Source: Nitrospira sp. (GTDB lineage Bacteria; Nitrospirota; Nitrospiria; Nitrospirales; UBA8639). From it: DNA of 64,000 nucleotides. Below, one piece after another: positions 45,547 to 53,398 of this stretch. Made by a program: the position numbers and the translations under genes. Under the pieces are notes generated by a model. That model made no database searches, was not told the DNA's origin, and saw only the letters and a list, made by a program, of their open reading frames with translations. Location of the stretch: NCBI GenBank assembly GCA_024760505.1, contig CP058931.1:434001-498000 (forward strand), in the 5' to 3' direction. How positions within the stretch are numbered: position 1 is the first letter of the stretch; every line of letters starts with the position of its first letter.

Positions 45547-46131
45547 TTAAGGACTACCTGATGAAGGAGATTCCAACGCCCGCATGGCGTCTTCGGGAGA
45601 CAACAACCCCTTTTGCACCAGGGTATCGAGCAGATCTTTGACGGCTTTTTCAGAAGAGCGCCGAATCCCGCGAACCCGAACACCAGGAGGATAAAATCGA
45701 AGAAAATCAGGATTCGTCACCCGTATGGTGACCGCCTCGCTCTCTCCATAGGGTGACAGTTCCGGCCCGGTACTGGGAATCCTGAAAAAAGGCTTTCCAT
45801 CCTGGGTCATCCCATCGGAACCTTCAATTCTGACACGGTTGATGATCTCTTTTCCGGAAATTTCCAGGACGGAATCCACCACCAGGACCAAGGAATCTGC
45901 AATTAACGGCTGGCCCGTTTGGTTTTTGACCTTCACCGTATATTCAACTTCACTCACTGAGGTTAAGATATCGTTTCCAGAGAAGGGGTCGAGCTGCTTA
46001 TATTGCACGACAGGCACCACCCCACCGGTTAAATCCGGCAAATCATCAACCCCGGATGAAGTGGCCAGCACGGAGTTCCCACTCGTGGCAACCGCCATGA
46101 CCAGGAGTAACACAAAATGTTTCATCATCAT
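45547..46131 (-). CDS. exported hypothetical protein
   Basis: The 194-residue protein has a signal peptide (residues 1-24, LAT/SSG) and a beta-rich mature domain (VEYTVKVKNQTGQPLIADSLVLVVDSV, SPYGESEAVTIRVTNPD) that looks like an Ig-like fold, with a helical tail (EKAVKDLLDTLVQKGLLSPEDAMRAL). It lies 3 bases upstream of pabB on the same strand and would be the first gene of that operon. No family is recognised and the linkage to folate genes may be accidental. Confidence 0.55.
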   Translation of the reverse strand: MMMKHFVLLLVMAVATSGNSVLATSSGVDDLPDLTGGVVPVVQYKQLDPFSGNDILTSVSEVEYTVKVKNQTGQPLIADSLVLVVDSVLEISGKEIINRVRIEGSDGMTQDGKPFFRIPSTGPELSPYGESEAVTIRVTNPDFLRFYPPGVRVRGIRRSSEKAVKDLLDTLVQKGLLSPEDAMRALESPSSGSP

Positions 46132-46229
46132 GAATGTTGGCCAAAAATGAAACCGGAACTAAACCCGCGAGACGGCTTCATGGCTTTTCCTTTTTCCCTG
46201 ACTGTACCTTACCATAACAATATTGAGAA

Positions 46230-46532
46230 ATGGGACCTTTGTTGCTTGACATGATTCAGGATTTTTTGCTTGAATGTGACCCCTTCCAACGACTCGCCTT
46301 GCCGATTGAAAAAATGGCACCTTCTCAGGATCCAATGTTTGCGGGGCTGGGACAGGCAATGCGAGTGGGGACGGACCTTCTTGCCGCCCTTATCGTGGGT
46401 GGATTCCTTGGTTGGTTAATTGATTCGTATGTGTTGGATACCACGCCGTGGGGTGTGGCGATAGGACTGGTACTGGGATTAATCGCTGGAGTTCGCAACG
46501 CCTACCGTGCAGCTCAGCGTTGGAAACAATGA
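46230..46532 (+). CDS. ATP synthase assembly protein AtpI/AtpZ-type
   Basis: About 100 residues with two transmembrane helices (FAGLGQAMRVGTDLLAALIVGGFLGWL-type region and GVAIGLVLGLIAGVRNAYRA); this is the AtpI/AtpZ pattern found before atpB in ATP synthase operons. The conserved part starts near residue 33; ATG 46314 would give a 72-residue protein, closer to the usual AtpZ length. It helps assemble the c-ring and perhaps Mg2+ or Ca2+ uptake. atpB follows 23 bases on. Confidence 0.75.
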   Translation: MGPLLLDMIQDFLLECDPFQRLALPIEKMAPSQDPMFAGLGQAMRVGTDLLAALIVGGFLGWLIDSYVLDTTPWGVAIGLVLGLIAGVRNAYRAAQRWKQ

Positions 46533-46555
46533 GTCGCTAGACACAAGGTTTAGTT

Positions 46556-47281
46556 TTGGAAGATCCGTTACATCCCTTCGAGCTTCATAACTTTCTCCCG
46601 CTTTCCATTTTCGGCCTTGACGTTTCCGTCAATAAGGCCGTCTTGATGATGTGGGTCGTGGTGGGGCTTGTGGCTTTCATATTATTGAAAGCCGGTGGCG
46701 CCAGAGCACTCGTGCCTTCTAAGCTCCAAAGTCTTGCGGAGTTGCTGGTCGACTTCATTCGCGGGATTATCCACGACACGATGGGAGCCTCCGGGATGCG
46801 ATATTTCCCGCTCATCAGCGCCCTCTTTCTGTTTATCTTATTTTCAAACCTGGTCGGTCTTATACCTGGATCCTACACAATTACCAGCCAAATTATTGTG
46901 ACCGGGGTGTTCGCTGTAGGGGTCTATCTACTTAGTCTTATCGTCGGATTTCAATTGCATGGGGCAAAATTCCTGGGCATACTCGTTCCCCCTGGCACGC
47001 CAGGCTGGCTCCTTCCCTTAATGATTCCCATTGAATTAATTAGTCAAATAGCCAGACCAATCTCACTGGCCGTCCGATTATTCGCCAATATGACTGCAGG
47101 CCATGTGATTCTTGGTGTATTGTTCGGCCTCACCATTGCCGGCGGCCTGCTGATAGGATGGCTGCCTTTTTCTTTTACCATCGCACTCTATGGATTAGAA
47201 GTCGGGATTGCCTTTATTCAGGCCTATATTTTTACCGTTTTAACCTGCGTCTATATCGGCGACGCGATGCATTTACACTAA
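46556..47281 (+). CDS. atpB: ATP synthase F0 subunit a
   Basis: The 241-residue membrane protein has the subunit a helices, including the essential Arg in ISLAVRLFANMTAGH and the LFSNLVGLIPG loop; the C-terminal LEVGIAFIQAYIFTVLTCVYI segment carries the conserved Gln. The start is TTG 46556 with AAGG upstream. It forms the proton path beside the c-ring. Confidence 0.95.
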   Translation: MEDPLHPFELHNFLPLSIFGLDVSVNKAVLMMWVVVGLVAFILLKAGGARALVPSKLQSLAELLVDFIRGIIHDTMGASGMRYFPLISALFLFILFSNLVGLIPGSYTITSQIIVTGVFAVGVYLLSLIVGFQLHGAKFLGILVPPGTPGWLLPLMIPIELISQIARPISLAVRLFANMTAGHVILGVLFGLTIAGGLLIGWLPFSFTIALYGLEVGIAFIQAYIFTVLTCVYIGDAMHLH

Positions 47282-47354
47282 CTGGCATTCGAACGAAACG
47301 ATCAGAGGACGTTTTTACAATTAGTCCCTTTTAAACTGGGAGGACAACACTACA

Positions 47355-47582
47355 ATGGATTCTGCAGCAGCAGCACTTTTGGGAATGGGCCTGGCAGCGG
47401 CGGGCTTTGCGGGTGCCGGTATCGGCATCGGGTATATTTTTGGAAAAATGATTGAGGCGGTTGCCCGCCAACCAGAGGCGGAAGCTCGAGTCGGCAAGTA
47501 CATGTGGATCGGGTTTGCCTTGGTCGAAGCCATCGCGCTCTACGGACTGGTCATCGCCTTTATCATCATGGGCAAAGGATAA
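47355..47582 (+). CDS. atpE: ATP synthase F0 subunit c
   Basis: The 75-residue protein is a two-helix proteolipid with the Gly-rich first helix (AGAGIGIGYIFG), the polar loop ARQPEAE and the ion-binding Glu in FALVEAIALYG. The residues after the Glu (Ala-Ile rather than Ser-Thr) indicate a proton-type, not sodium-type, c-ring. GGGAGGAC precedes the ATG. Confidence 0.95.
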   Translation: MDSAAAALLGMGLAAAGFAGAGIGIGYIFGKMIEAVARQPEAEARVGKYMWIGFALVEAIALYGLVIAFIIMGKG

Positions 47583-47596
47583 AGGGCTCCTGACCT

Positions 47597-48103
47597 ATGC
47601 CACAATTTGACTCACATTTCTTTTCGTCGCTGATATTTTGGGAACTCCTGTCATTTGGGATCCTCCTATGGGTGCTCTATAAGTACGCCCTCCCCCCGAT
47701 CCTGGAAACACTGGAAACCCGGGAACGAAAGATCAGGGAAAGTCTCGACCAGGCCGAACAAAACCGGCTTGCAGCCGAACGAAAGCTCAAGGAATACGAT
47801 GCCAAACTGCAGGTGGCTGCCAAAGAAGTGGAAACGATCCTGGCAGAGGCCAAGCAACAAGCTCAACGACTGCTTGATGAAAATGAGCAACGGCTTCGTG
47901 CCGAATCCCAGAGAATTAAAGAGGAAACGACACAAGACATTGAGCGGGAGCGACGTAAGGCCATTCAAGACATCAAGACCCAATCTGCTGAGCTGGCCCT
48001 TATGATTGCGGAAAAGGTGATCGGTCGAAGCCTATCGGACGATGATCATCGGCGATATGCCGAAGAAGCGCTCGCAGCCGTCGCTGCTCAATCAAAAAAC
48101 TAA
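47597..48103 (+). CDS. atpF: ATP synthase F0 subunit b
   Basis: The 168-residue protein has one N-terminal membrane helix (residues 8-30, SSLIFWELLSFGILLWVLY) and a long charged coiled coil (about 35-150). It is the peripheral stalk subunit. Downstream genes for delta, alpha, gamma, beta and epsilon are absent: a terminator follows 82 bases later, so the F1 genes must lie elsewhere. Confidence 0.93.
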   Translation: MPQFDSHFFSSLIFWELLSFGILLWVLYKYALPPILETLETRERKIRESLDQAEQNRLAAERKLKEYDAKLQVAAKEVETILAEAKQQAQRLLDENEQRLRAESQRIKEETTQDIERERRKAIQDIKTQSAELALMIAEKVIGRSLSDDDHRRYAEEALAAVAAQSKN

Positions 48104-48185
48104 GGCTTTCCCCATTCTCTCCGAATAGCCTCAAGCACAGAGCCATTCTTTCAAGAATCGCCTACATCAAAAGGCCACGCACAAT

Positions 48186-48219
48186 AAAAAAGAGGGAAGA
48201 ATCACTTCCCTCTTTTTTT
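48186..48219. terminator. bidirectional rho-independent terminator between atpF and larE
   Basis: AAAAAAGAGGGAAG and CTTCCCTCTTTTTTT form a perfect stem with a 5-base loop; A- and T-tracts flank it so it should end both the plus-strand atp transcript and the minus-strand rlmN-larE transcript. Confidence 0.9.
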
Positions 48220-48304
48220 ATGGTGTTCCCAAGAACACCTGCAAAGAACGGTTTTTGAGTGAGACGCTCCCAGTGACCCGCTCCCCAAAATCATGATCTA
48301 CGCT

Positions 48305-49132
48305 TCAATTGTTCGTTGAGGAAAGATTCCCACCTCCGGCCCGATACCCTTCTAAGTCCAGCGTGACCGTTTGAAATCCCAGCTTCTTAAATTCCTCCAC
48401 TAAACGGGATCTGCCCGGTTCTTGTGTCAAAATCGACATTTGGGTAGGGTCAATCTCGATTCTCGCCAAATCGCCGTGAAGGCGAACCCGCACTTGCGTC
48501 ACTCCTTGAGCCACCAAAAAGGCCTCGGCACGCTCTACCCGTGAAAGATAGGCTTTTGTAATGGGGAGCCCACGGGTAATTCGTGAAGACAAACAGGCTG
48601 CAGCCGGCTTATTCCAATTTGCCAACCCCAAACCTTTTGCCAATTCCCGAATATCCGCCTTGCCGAATCCCGCTTCAACCAAAGGACTCCGCACGCCGAG
48701 TTGTCGGGCCGCATTAATACCGGGACGATCTTCTCCTAAGTCATCCACATTAGTCCCGTCTACGATTGTCTGAAAACCCACGGCATCCCGAAGACTGGAA
48801 AGCAACCGGTATAAGTCTGTCTTGCAATGAAAGCACCGGGTTGCATCATTTTTGACAAACGCATCAATTTGCAACTGATCCGTTTCCACCAATTGCAAGG
48901 GCACCCCGATTGCGGTGCTTAATCGCTTGACCTCTTCCACCTCCAGTGATGGAAATGTTGGCGAAATCGCGGTGACCGCTTTGGTCTGCGCACCAAGTGT
49001 GTCAAAGCCCACTTTTAACACGAGGGTGCTGTCGACCCCTCCAGAAAACGCGATTACTACCGATCCCATTTGGTGAAAGAGTTCTTGCAAGGCCTCGTAC
49101 TTCCCCTGCAGAGTTGGTTCAAGGCTGAGCAT
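48305..49132 (-). CDS. larE: ATP-dependent sacrificial sulfur transferase LarE
   Basis: The 275-residue PP-loop enzyme has SGGVDS (residues 30-35), ATRCFHCKTDLY (Cys100, Cys103) and PAAACLSSR with Cys180, the position of the sacrificial cysteine (Cys176 of the Lactiplantibacillus enzyme). LarE builds the nickel-pincer nucleotide cofactor with LarB and LarC, neither of which is nearby. It begins inside the 3' end of rlmN (14-base overlap) so is probably cotranslated with it. Confidence 0.9.
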   Translation of the reverse strand: MLSLEPTLQGKYEALQELFHQMGSVVIAFSGGVDSTLVLKVGFDTLGAQTKAVTAISPTFPSLEVEEVKRLSTAIGVPLQLVETDQLQIDAFVKNDATRCFHCKTDLYRLLSSLRDAVGFQTIVDGTNVDDLGEDRPGINAARQLGVRSPLVEAGFGKADIRELAKGLGLANWNKPAAACLSSRITRGLPITKAYLSRVERAEAFLVAQGVTQVRVRLHGDLARIEIDPTQMSILTQEPGRSRLVEEFKKLGFQTVTLDLEGYRAGGGNLSSTNN

Positions 49133-50222
49133 AGAGAGGGAGACTCCTTTTCTTGTTCGTAGTCGTCTGATTTAAGACTTCGGAAGCTGATCGACCCAAT
49201 TGGCCGCAAGCTCCCAACACATCATCTCCCCGGCTTTTTCGGAGAAACACATCCAGACCTTTGCTTCTGACAATACCCTGAAAGGCATCAATAACTTCTG
49301 ATGACGGACGCCGAAACGGATTACCCGGGAATTCATTAAACGGAATCAAATTCACCTTACACCGGATTCCCTGTAAAAGCCTTACCAAACGCCTGGCATC
49401 ATCCGGTGAGTCATTGACCCCCGCTAACAACACATACTCAAAGGTCAGAGGGCGCTCGCTGAATTGGGCATAATCGCGACAGGCATTGAGCAATTCGGAT
49501 AAATCATAGCGCCCATTCACCGCAGGCATCAGATGTGACCGCTGCTCATTGGTTGTGCCATTTAAGGATATAGCCAAATTCACGCCTAATCGCCGCACAT
49601 CTGGAAATCGCGGAATCCATCCTGCTGTTGACACCGTAATACGTCGTGGAGAAAAACCCAAACCCCACTCAATATTGGTCAGACGCTGGATCGCTTCGGC
49701 GACCGGCTCAAAATTCACCAATGGCTCGCCCATTCCCATGAACACCAGGGAAGACAGATGCTCCCCTTCCGGCAGGTAAGCCTGGACATTCAGCACCTGC
49801 CCGACAATTTCATGCGCGCGCAAGCTTCGCTTCAGGCCCATCTCGGCCGTTAAACAAAAACCACAATCCAGCGTACAGCCGACTTGAGAGGACAGACACA
49901 AAGTCCGTCGACGACCATCAGGGATCAATATCGTTTCCACAGCCAGGCCATCCTCCAAATTCCATACAAACTTTGCGGTGCCATCGCTGGCAATCGTTGG
50001 AGGTGAAAACCCCATGCGGTGAATGGTCGCCACCTCCTGCAACCTGGCCCGGTCGGTTTTTGACAAGTTGGTCATCGACTCAATATCCACTGCACGATGT
50101 TGGTAGAGCCATCGGAGGATTTGGTTGGCCCGATATCGTGGCCAACCGAGTTGCTGAATGAAGGCATTCAGTTCATTCGCGGTGAGGGCAAGCAGGTTAA
50201 GATGATCGGTATTTTTGGTCAT
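49119..50222 (-). CDS. rlmN: 23S rRNA (adenine-2503-C2) methyltransferase
   Basis: From ATG 50222 the 367-residue radical-SAM enzyme has the CxxxCxxC motif CTLDCGFC (Cys116, Cys120, Cys123), the FMGMGEPL segment and the methylated C-terminal cysteine in LGACGQL. It methylates A2503 of 23S rRNA and often A37 of some tRNAs. TTG 50240 is an alternative start. It precedes larE in a two-gene unit. RlmN, not the resistance enzyme Cfr, is preferred because of the chromosomal context. Confidence 0.92.
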   Translation of the reverse strand: MTKNTDHLNLLALTANELNAFIQQLGWPRYRANQILRWLYQHRAVDIESMTNLSKTDRARLQEVATIHRMGFSPPTIASDGTAKFVWNLEDGLAVETILIPDGRRRTLCLSSQVGCTLDCGFCLTAEMGLKRSLRAHEIVGQVLNVQAYLPEGEHLSSLVFMGMGEPLVNFEPVAEAIQRLTNIEWGLGFSPRRITVSTAGWIPRFPDVRRLGVNLAISLNGTTNEQRSHLMPAVNGRYDLSELLNACRDYAQFSERPLTFEYVLLAGVNDSPDDARRLVRLLQGIRCKVNLIPFNEFPGNPFRRPSSEVIDAFQGIVRSKGLDVFLRKSRGDDVLGACGQLGRSASEVLNQTTTNKKRSLPLYAQP

Positions 50223-50801
50223 CACGGCTAAATCCAACAATCAAATATTTAAACAATCATAGCATCCCTACATTCCCAAGCCACCTCAAGAAAAGTGGAA
50301 TATTTCTCAAAATTCCAAATTAATACTAGGTATTTCTACACCACAACCTGTGGTCATTCCCTCCATGGCATGCTTCAAATGACGAGTTGTTCCATACCAT
50401 ACTTCCGAACTGTAAATCCTCATCAATAAACGATATGCCACTTTATGGCCAATTATTATAAATATTTTTCGGTCAATTCCTCCCCATCAAAACATCCGCA
50501 AGTAATTCCCTACCACGATATATTACCTAGTTAATAAAGCACATTCATGAATTGTAAATGAAGATGAACATACCAAATATTGAATTTATAAAATCATTAG
50601 GCACTAAGTTTAGGCTTTCATTTTCAACATGTAATTTTATAATGATCTCTTCACAAACATGCCATTGATTTACAAACAACCAATCGTAATTTGCATATTT
50701 GTTTGAAGGCATCCTTTAAAAATAAAAATTTAAAGCTTGCTTGTTGACTTTGCTTTAAAACACGAATAGAATGAGGCTCAACATATGGTGGAGTTTGCGA
50801 A
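50223..50801. other. AT-rich intergenic region upstream of the HARE-HTH gene
   Basis: About 560 bases, visibly richer in A and T than the rest of the window, with no ribosome-site frames. It contains the promoter described below at its right end. No tRNA, sRNA or repeat was recognised; a hidden small RNA cannot be excluded. Confidence 0.4.
50744..50772 (+). promoter_or_regulatory. strong sigma-70-type promoter of the HARE-HTH gene
   Basis: TTGACT (50744-50749), a 17-base spacer and TAGAAT (50767-50772) form a near-consensus promoter, with the expected start of transcription about 22 bases before the ATG at 50802. It follows an AT-rich upstream tract that may act as an UP element. Confidence 0.7.
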
Positions 50802-51326
50802 ATGGAGGACCAAAATGACCAGCTTAAAGATATCAGCGATGGGCTGGAGCAGCGCATCAGTGTTTATGAGCGCAAACTCAAGGATCTCCAAAAAAAACGG
50901 GAGCAGGTAGGTGAGGAAATTGCGACGGTTGAGAAATATCTGGAGTTGGCAAAAACCCTCTATCGCGTCGAAGCTGACAAAGCGAAGCTGGCGAGTCTCT
51001 CAAGCCAAATCTTCTCGGAAAAAGAGGGACATCTGTCCTCAGCCGACACGGATGTCGCGTCTAAGTCGAGGGAAATTCTCCTAGGCCGAAGCAAATACGT
51101 GGGCATGAGCGTCCCTGATGCAGTGTATATGGTTCTCCAGGAGGTAGGTCGTCCATTGCACGCCAAAGAACTTTTTCAACGTCTTAAAGAAGGCGGGATG
51201 CCTATCCGGGGAAAAACTCCTGTCACGTCGGTCGCTACATCCTTAAAAAGGGACCCTCGTTTTCGAAAAGTCGGGCCCAATACATTCGAAGTCAATCACG
51301 AAAAATCTTTAACCAAAGCCGTCTGA
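50802..51326 (+). CDS. coiled-coil / HARE-HTH domain protein
   Basis: The 174-residue protein has an N-terminal coiled coil (about residues 5-68, SVYERKLKDLQKKREQVG-like heptads) and a C-terminal HARE-HTH winged helix (about 98-165: SVPDAVYMVLQEVGRPLHAKEL, IRGKTPVTSVATSLKRDPRFRKVG, TFEV). HARE-HTH domains occur in the RNA polymerase delta subunit and in chromatin or restriction-associated proteins and bind DNA or partners. It is preceded by a strong promoter in AT-rich DNA and followed 47 bases later by a Lys/Ala-rich peptide gene. A regulatory or nucleoid role is inferred. Confidence 0.75.
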   Translation: MEDQNDQLKDISDGLEQRISVYERKLKDLQKKREQVGEEIATVEKYLELAKTLYRVEADKAKLASLSSQIFSEKEGHLSSADTDVASKSREILLGRSKYVGMSVPDAVYMVLQEVGRPLHAKELFQRLKEGGMPIRGKTPVTSVATSLKRDPRFRKVGPNTFEVNHEKSLTKAV

Positions 51327-51373
51327 CCCGCATTGACGGACATGATTGTATGATCTGAAAGGGGGTGAGTGAA

Positions 51374-51460
51374 TTGGCAGCAACGAAAAAGAAAGCCGCT
51401 CCAAAGAAAAAGGCCGCGGCCGCGAAACCCAAAGCAAAAGCAAAAACCAAGAAGAAGTAG
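51374..51460 (+). CDS. 28-residue Lys/Ala/Pro-rich histone H1-like peptide
   Basis: A TTG start follows AAAGGGGG and GTGAG, 8 bases away. The product is MAATKKKAAPKKKAAAAK and continues PKAKAKTKKK, an unusually simple basic sequence like the C-terminal tail of bacterial histone H1-like or AlgP proteins. It ends 22 bases before a strong terminator and 47 bases after the HARE-HTH gene, so it is probably cotranscribed. A DNA-binding role is inferred from composition. Confidence 0.6.
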   Translation: MAATKKKAAPKKKAAAAKPKAKAKTKKK

Positions 51461-51482
51461 CTGTAGATCCCACCTGCAGTGC

Positions 51483-51520
51483 CACCGGGAGTGGGGCCAC
51501 CCACTCCCGGTGTGTTTTTC
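51483..51520 (+). terminator. rho-independent terminator after the Lys/Ala peptide gene
   Basis: CACCGGGAGTGGG and CCCACTCCCGGTG form a 13-bp perfect stem with loop GCCA, followed by TGTTTTTCT. It would end the HARE-HTH/peptide transcript. Confidence 0.9.
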
Positions 51521-51630
51521 TCCTCAAATCCCTTAAACACCCACACAACAAATTCACATGATCGCATCCTGACGCTTGGGATTTCCGCAGCCTTCAGGTA
51601 TGCTCAAAAACGGTCTGTTTCCCATCATCT

Positions 51631-52440
51631 ATGGCACTATCCCTTACCGACTATCACTCGTTAACCCGCATCGCCATTCAAGCCGCCAGGCAGGGCGGAG
51701 CGATCTTGCTCGACTATGCCAAAAAAGGATTTCAGATCCATCAAAAGGATCAAGCCATCAACCTGGTCACCGAAGCCGACCTGCGCTCAGAAGAAGCCGT
51801 CATTCAGACCATCCGACATGCGTTTCCCGAACACCAGATCCTCAGCGAAGAACAGGGCCTGCAGGACATCCCCACCCATCCCGTCAAATGGATCGTTGAT
51901 CCCTTGGACGGAACCACCAACTTCACCCATGGCTTTCCCATGTACAATGTCTCCATCGGGGTAGAATATGAAGGCACGTGTGTCCTAGGAGTGGTCTATG
52001 ATCCCACACGGGACGAACTGTTTCTGGGGCAACAAGGGAAGGGGGCTACACTCAACGGCACACCCATTCATGTCTCAGCGACACCTCAATTAAATAAAGC
52101 GTTACTCGTCACCGGCTTTGCCTATGACGTGCACACCGCCAAAGATAACAATCTTAAGGAATTTTGCGCATTCACCCTCCGTGCGCGTGGAATGCGCCGC
52201 ACCGGCACCGCCGCGATTGATCTCTGCTACCTCGCCTGCGGCCGATTCGATGGCTTTTGGGAACTACAACTCAATCCGTGGGACACTGCGGCAGGCAAGG
52301 TCATTCTGGAGGAAGCCGGGGGAAAGTTAACAAATTATGCGGGCGAACCCTACTCCATCTATGGCAGCACCCTTATCGCCACCAACGGCCATATCCATCA
52401 GGAGATGGCTGAGGTACTCAAGAAATGCCGTCAAGTATAA
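51631..52440 (+). CDS. inositol monophosphatase-family phosphatase (SuhB-like)
   Basis: The 269-residue protein carries the family metal-site motifs LVTEAD, SEEQG, WIVDPLDGTTNF and the C-terminal WDTAAGKVILEEAGG. It dephosphorylates inositol 1-phosphate or related sugar phosphates (Mg2+-dependent). No neighbours identify a substrate. Start ATG 51631 has no strong ribosome site. Confidence 0.9.
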   Translation: MALSLTDYHSLTRIAIQAARQGGAILLDYAKKGFQIHQKDQAINLVTEADLRSEEAVIQTIRHAFPEHQILSEEQGLQDIPTHPVKWIVDPLDGTTNFTHGFPMYNVSIGVEYEGTCVLGVVYDPTRDELFLGQQGKGATLNGTPIHVSATPQLNKALLVTGFAYDVHTAKDNNLKEFCAFTLRARGMRRTGTAAIDLCYLACGRFDGFWELQLNPWDTAAGKVILEEAGGKLTNYAGEPYSIYGSTLIATNGHIHQEMAEVLKKCRQV

Positions 52441-52550
52441 GTGCGTCATCTTCCCCTTGATCGAAACCGGAACACAATTTCCCCAAAGGCTCTTTCCTCC
52501 AGCCTTCTCGCTACCTATTGTTCTTTGCATACCTCTTCACAAACGTCCTG

Positions 52551-53081
52551 TTAGGTCGGTTCGGCAAGTAGCTGCTGAATAGTTTTTTCGGTTTTCTCAT
52601 AGCTACCTTCACCGATCTTGGTGTATTGAATATTTCCCGTCTTATCGATTAAATACAGCGTCGGCCAATAGCGATTGCGGTACTGCCGCCAGTTCCGGAA
52701 TTCATTATCGATGGGCACGGCATAGGGAATGTGGTGTTCCTCAATGTATTCTTTGACCTTTTGCACATCGTATTCATATTTGAATTCCGGCGAATGTACC
52801 GCAATCACAACCAGCCCTTGCTTGCCGTACTTGTCGTGCCATTCCTTGACATACGGTTCGATATTCCGGCAGTTCCAGCATCCAAATGTCCAAAACTCCA
52901 CCATCACCACCTTGCCGCGCAATTTTTCCATTTGTAAGGGCTCGGAATTCAACCAAGTCGAGCTGGTAATTTCAGGAGCAGGAATACTTGTCGCCACACT
53001 CATCGGAGGAAAATAGAATAGCCACCCCGTTATTCCTAAGATGGTCAAACCCGTCAGTATGCCCTTCCGTGCTTGCTTCAT
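52551..53081 (-). CDS. membrane-anchored thioredoxin-like protein (TlpA/ResA type)
   Basis: The 176-residue protein has an N-terminal membrane helix (residues 8-28) and a thioredoxin-fold domain with the active site CWNC (Cys68, Cys71), the GYYVVIAV-like strand and the cis-proline region YWPTLYLID. It is probably a periplasmic thiol-disulfide protein, related to TlpA-type alkyl-hydroperoxide-reductase-like proteins that reduce apocytochrome or other cysteines. AGAGG precedes the ATG. No cytochrome genes are adjacent. Confidence 0.85.
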   Translation of the reverse strand: MKQARKGILTGLTILGITGWLFYFPPMSVATSIPAPEITSSTWLNSEPLQMEKLRGKVVMVEFWTFGCWNCRNIEPYVKEWHDKYGKQGLVVIAVHSPEFKYEYDVQKVKEYIEEHHIPYAVPIDNEFRNWRQYRNRYWPTLYLIDKTGNIQYTKIGEGSYEKTEKTIQQLLAEPT

Positions 53082-53398
53082 GTGTTGCCTCTACTTTCAA
53101 TGAATGCGTTTTCTACAAAACCCCAGTTGTGATTTTCACGCATCTCGGGATTCATTCCAACCTGCTGATGATTGGTCTTTCCTTTTGATCACCCGTTACA
53201 AGTCATTGTCAATCCTATTGAAACAAGAGGACCGCAGCGTGCTGAAGGTGGACCGAAACAACCGAATAGGTCAAAACAAATACGCGGGAAAATTTGGGGG
53301 AAATAGGGAGATTACACTCCCCACTCAATTACAGAGATAGGATTTCAGGAAAGAGGCATGACCTAGAACATCTGATATACAGCAACGTTGATTCTTGA
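53082..53398. other. intergenic stretch
   Basis: Upstream region of the thioredoxin gene and the 3' flank of prfC; no supported gene, terminator or repeat seen. Confidence 0.4.
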
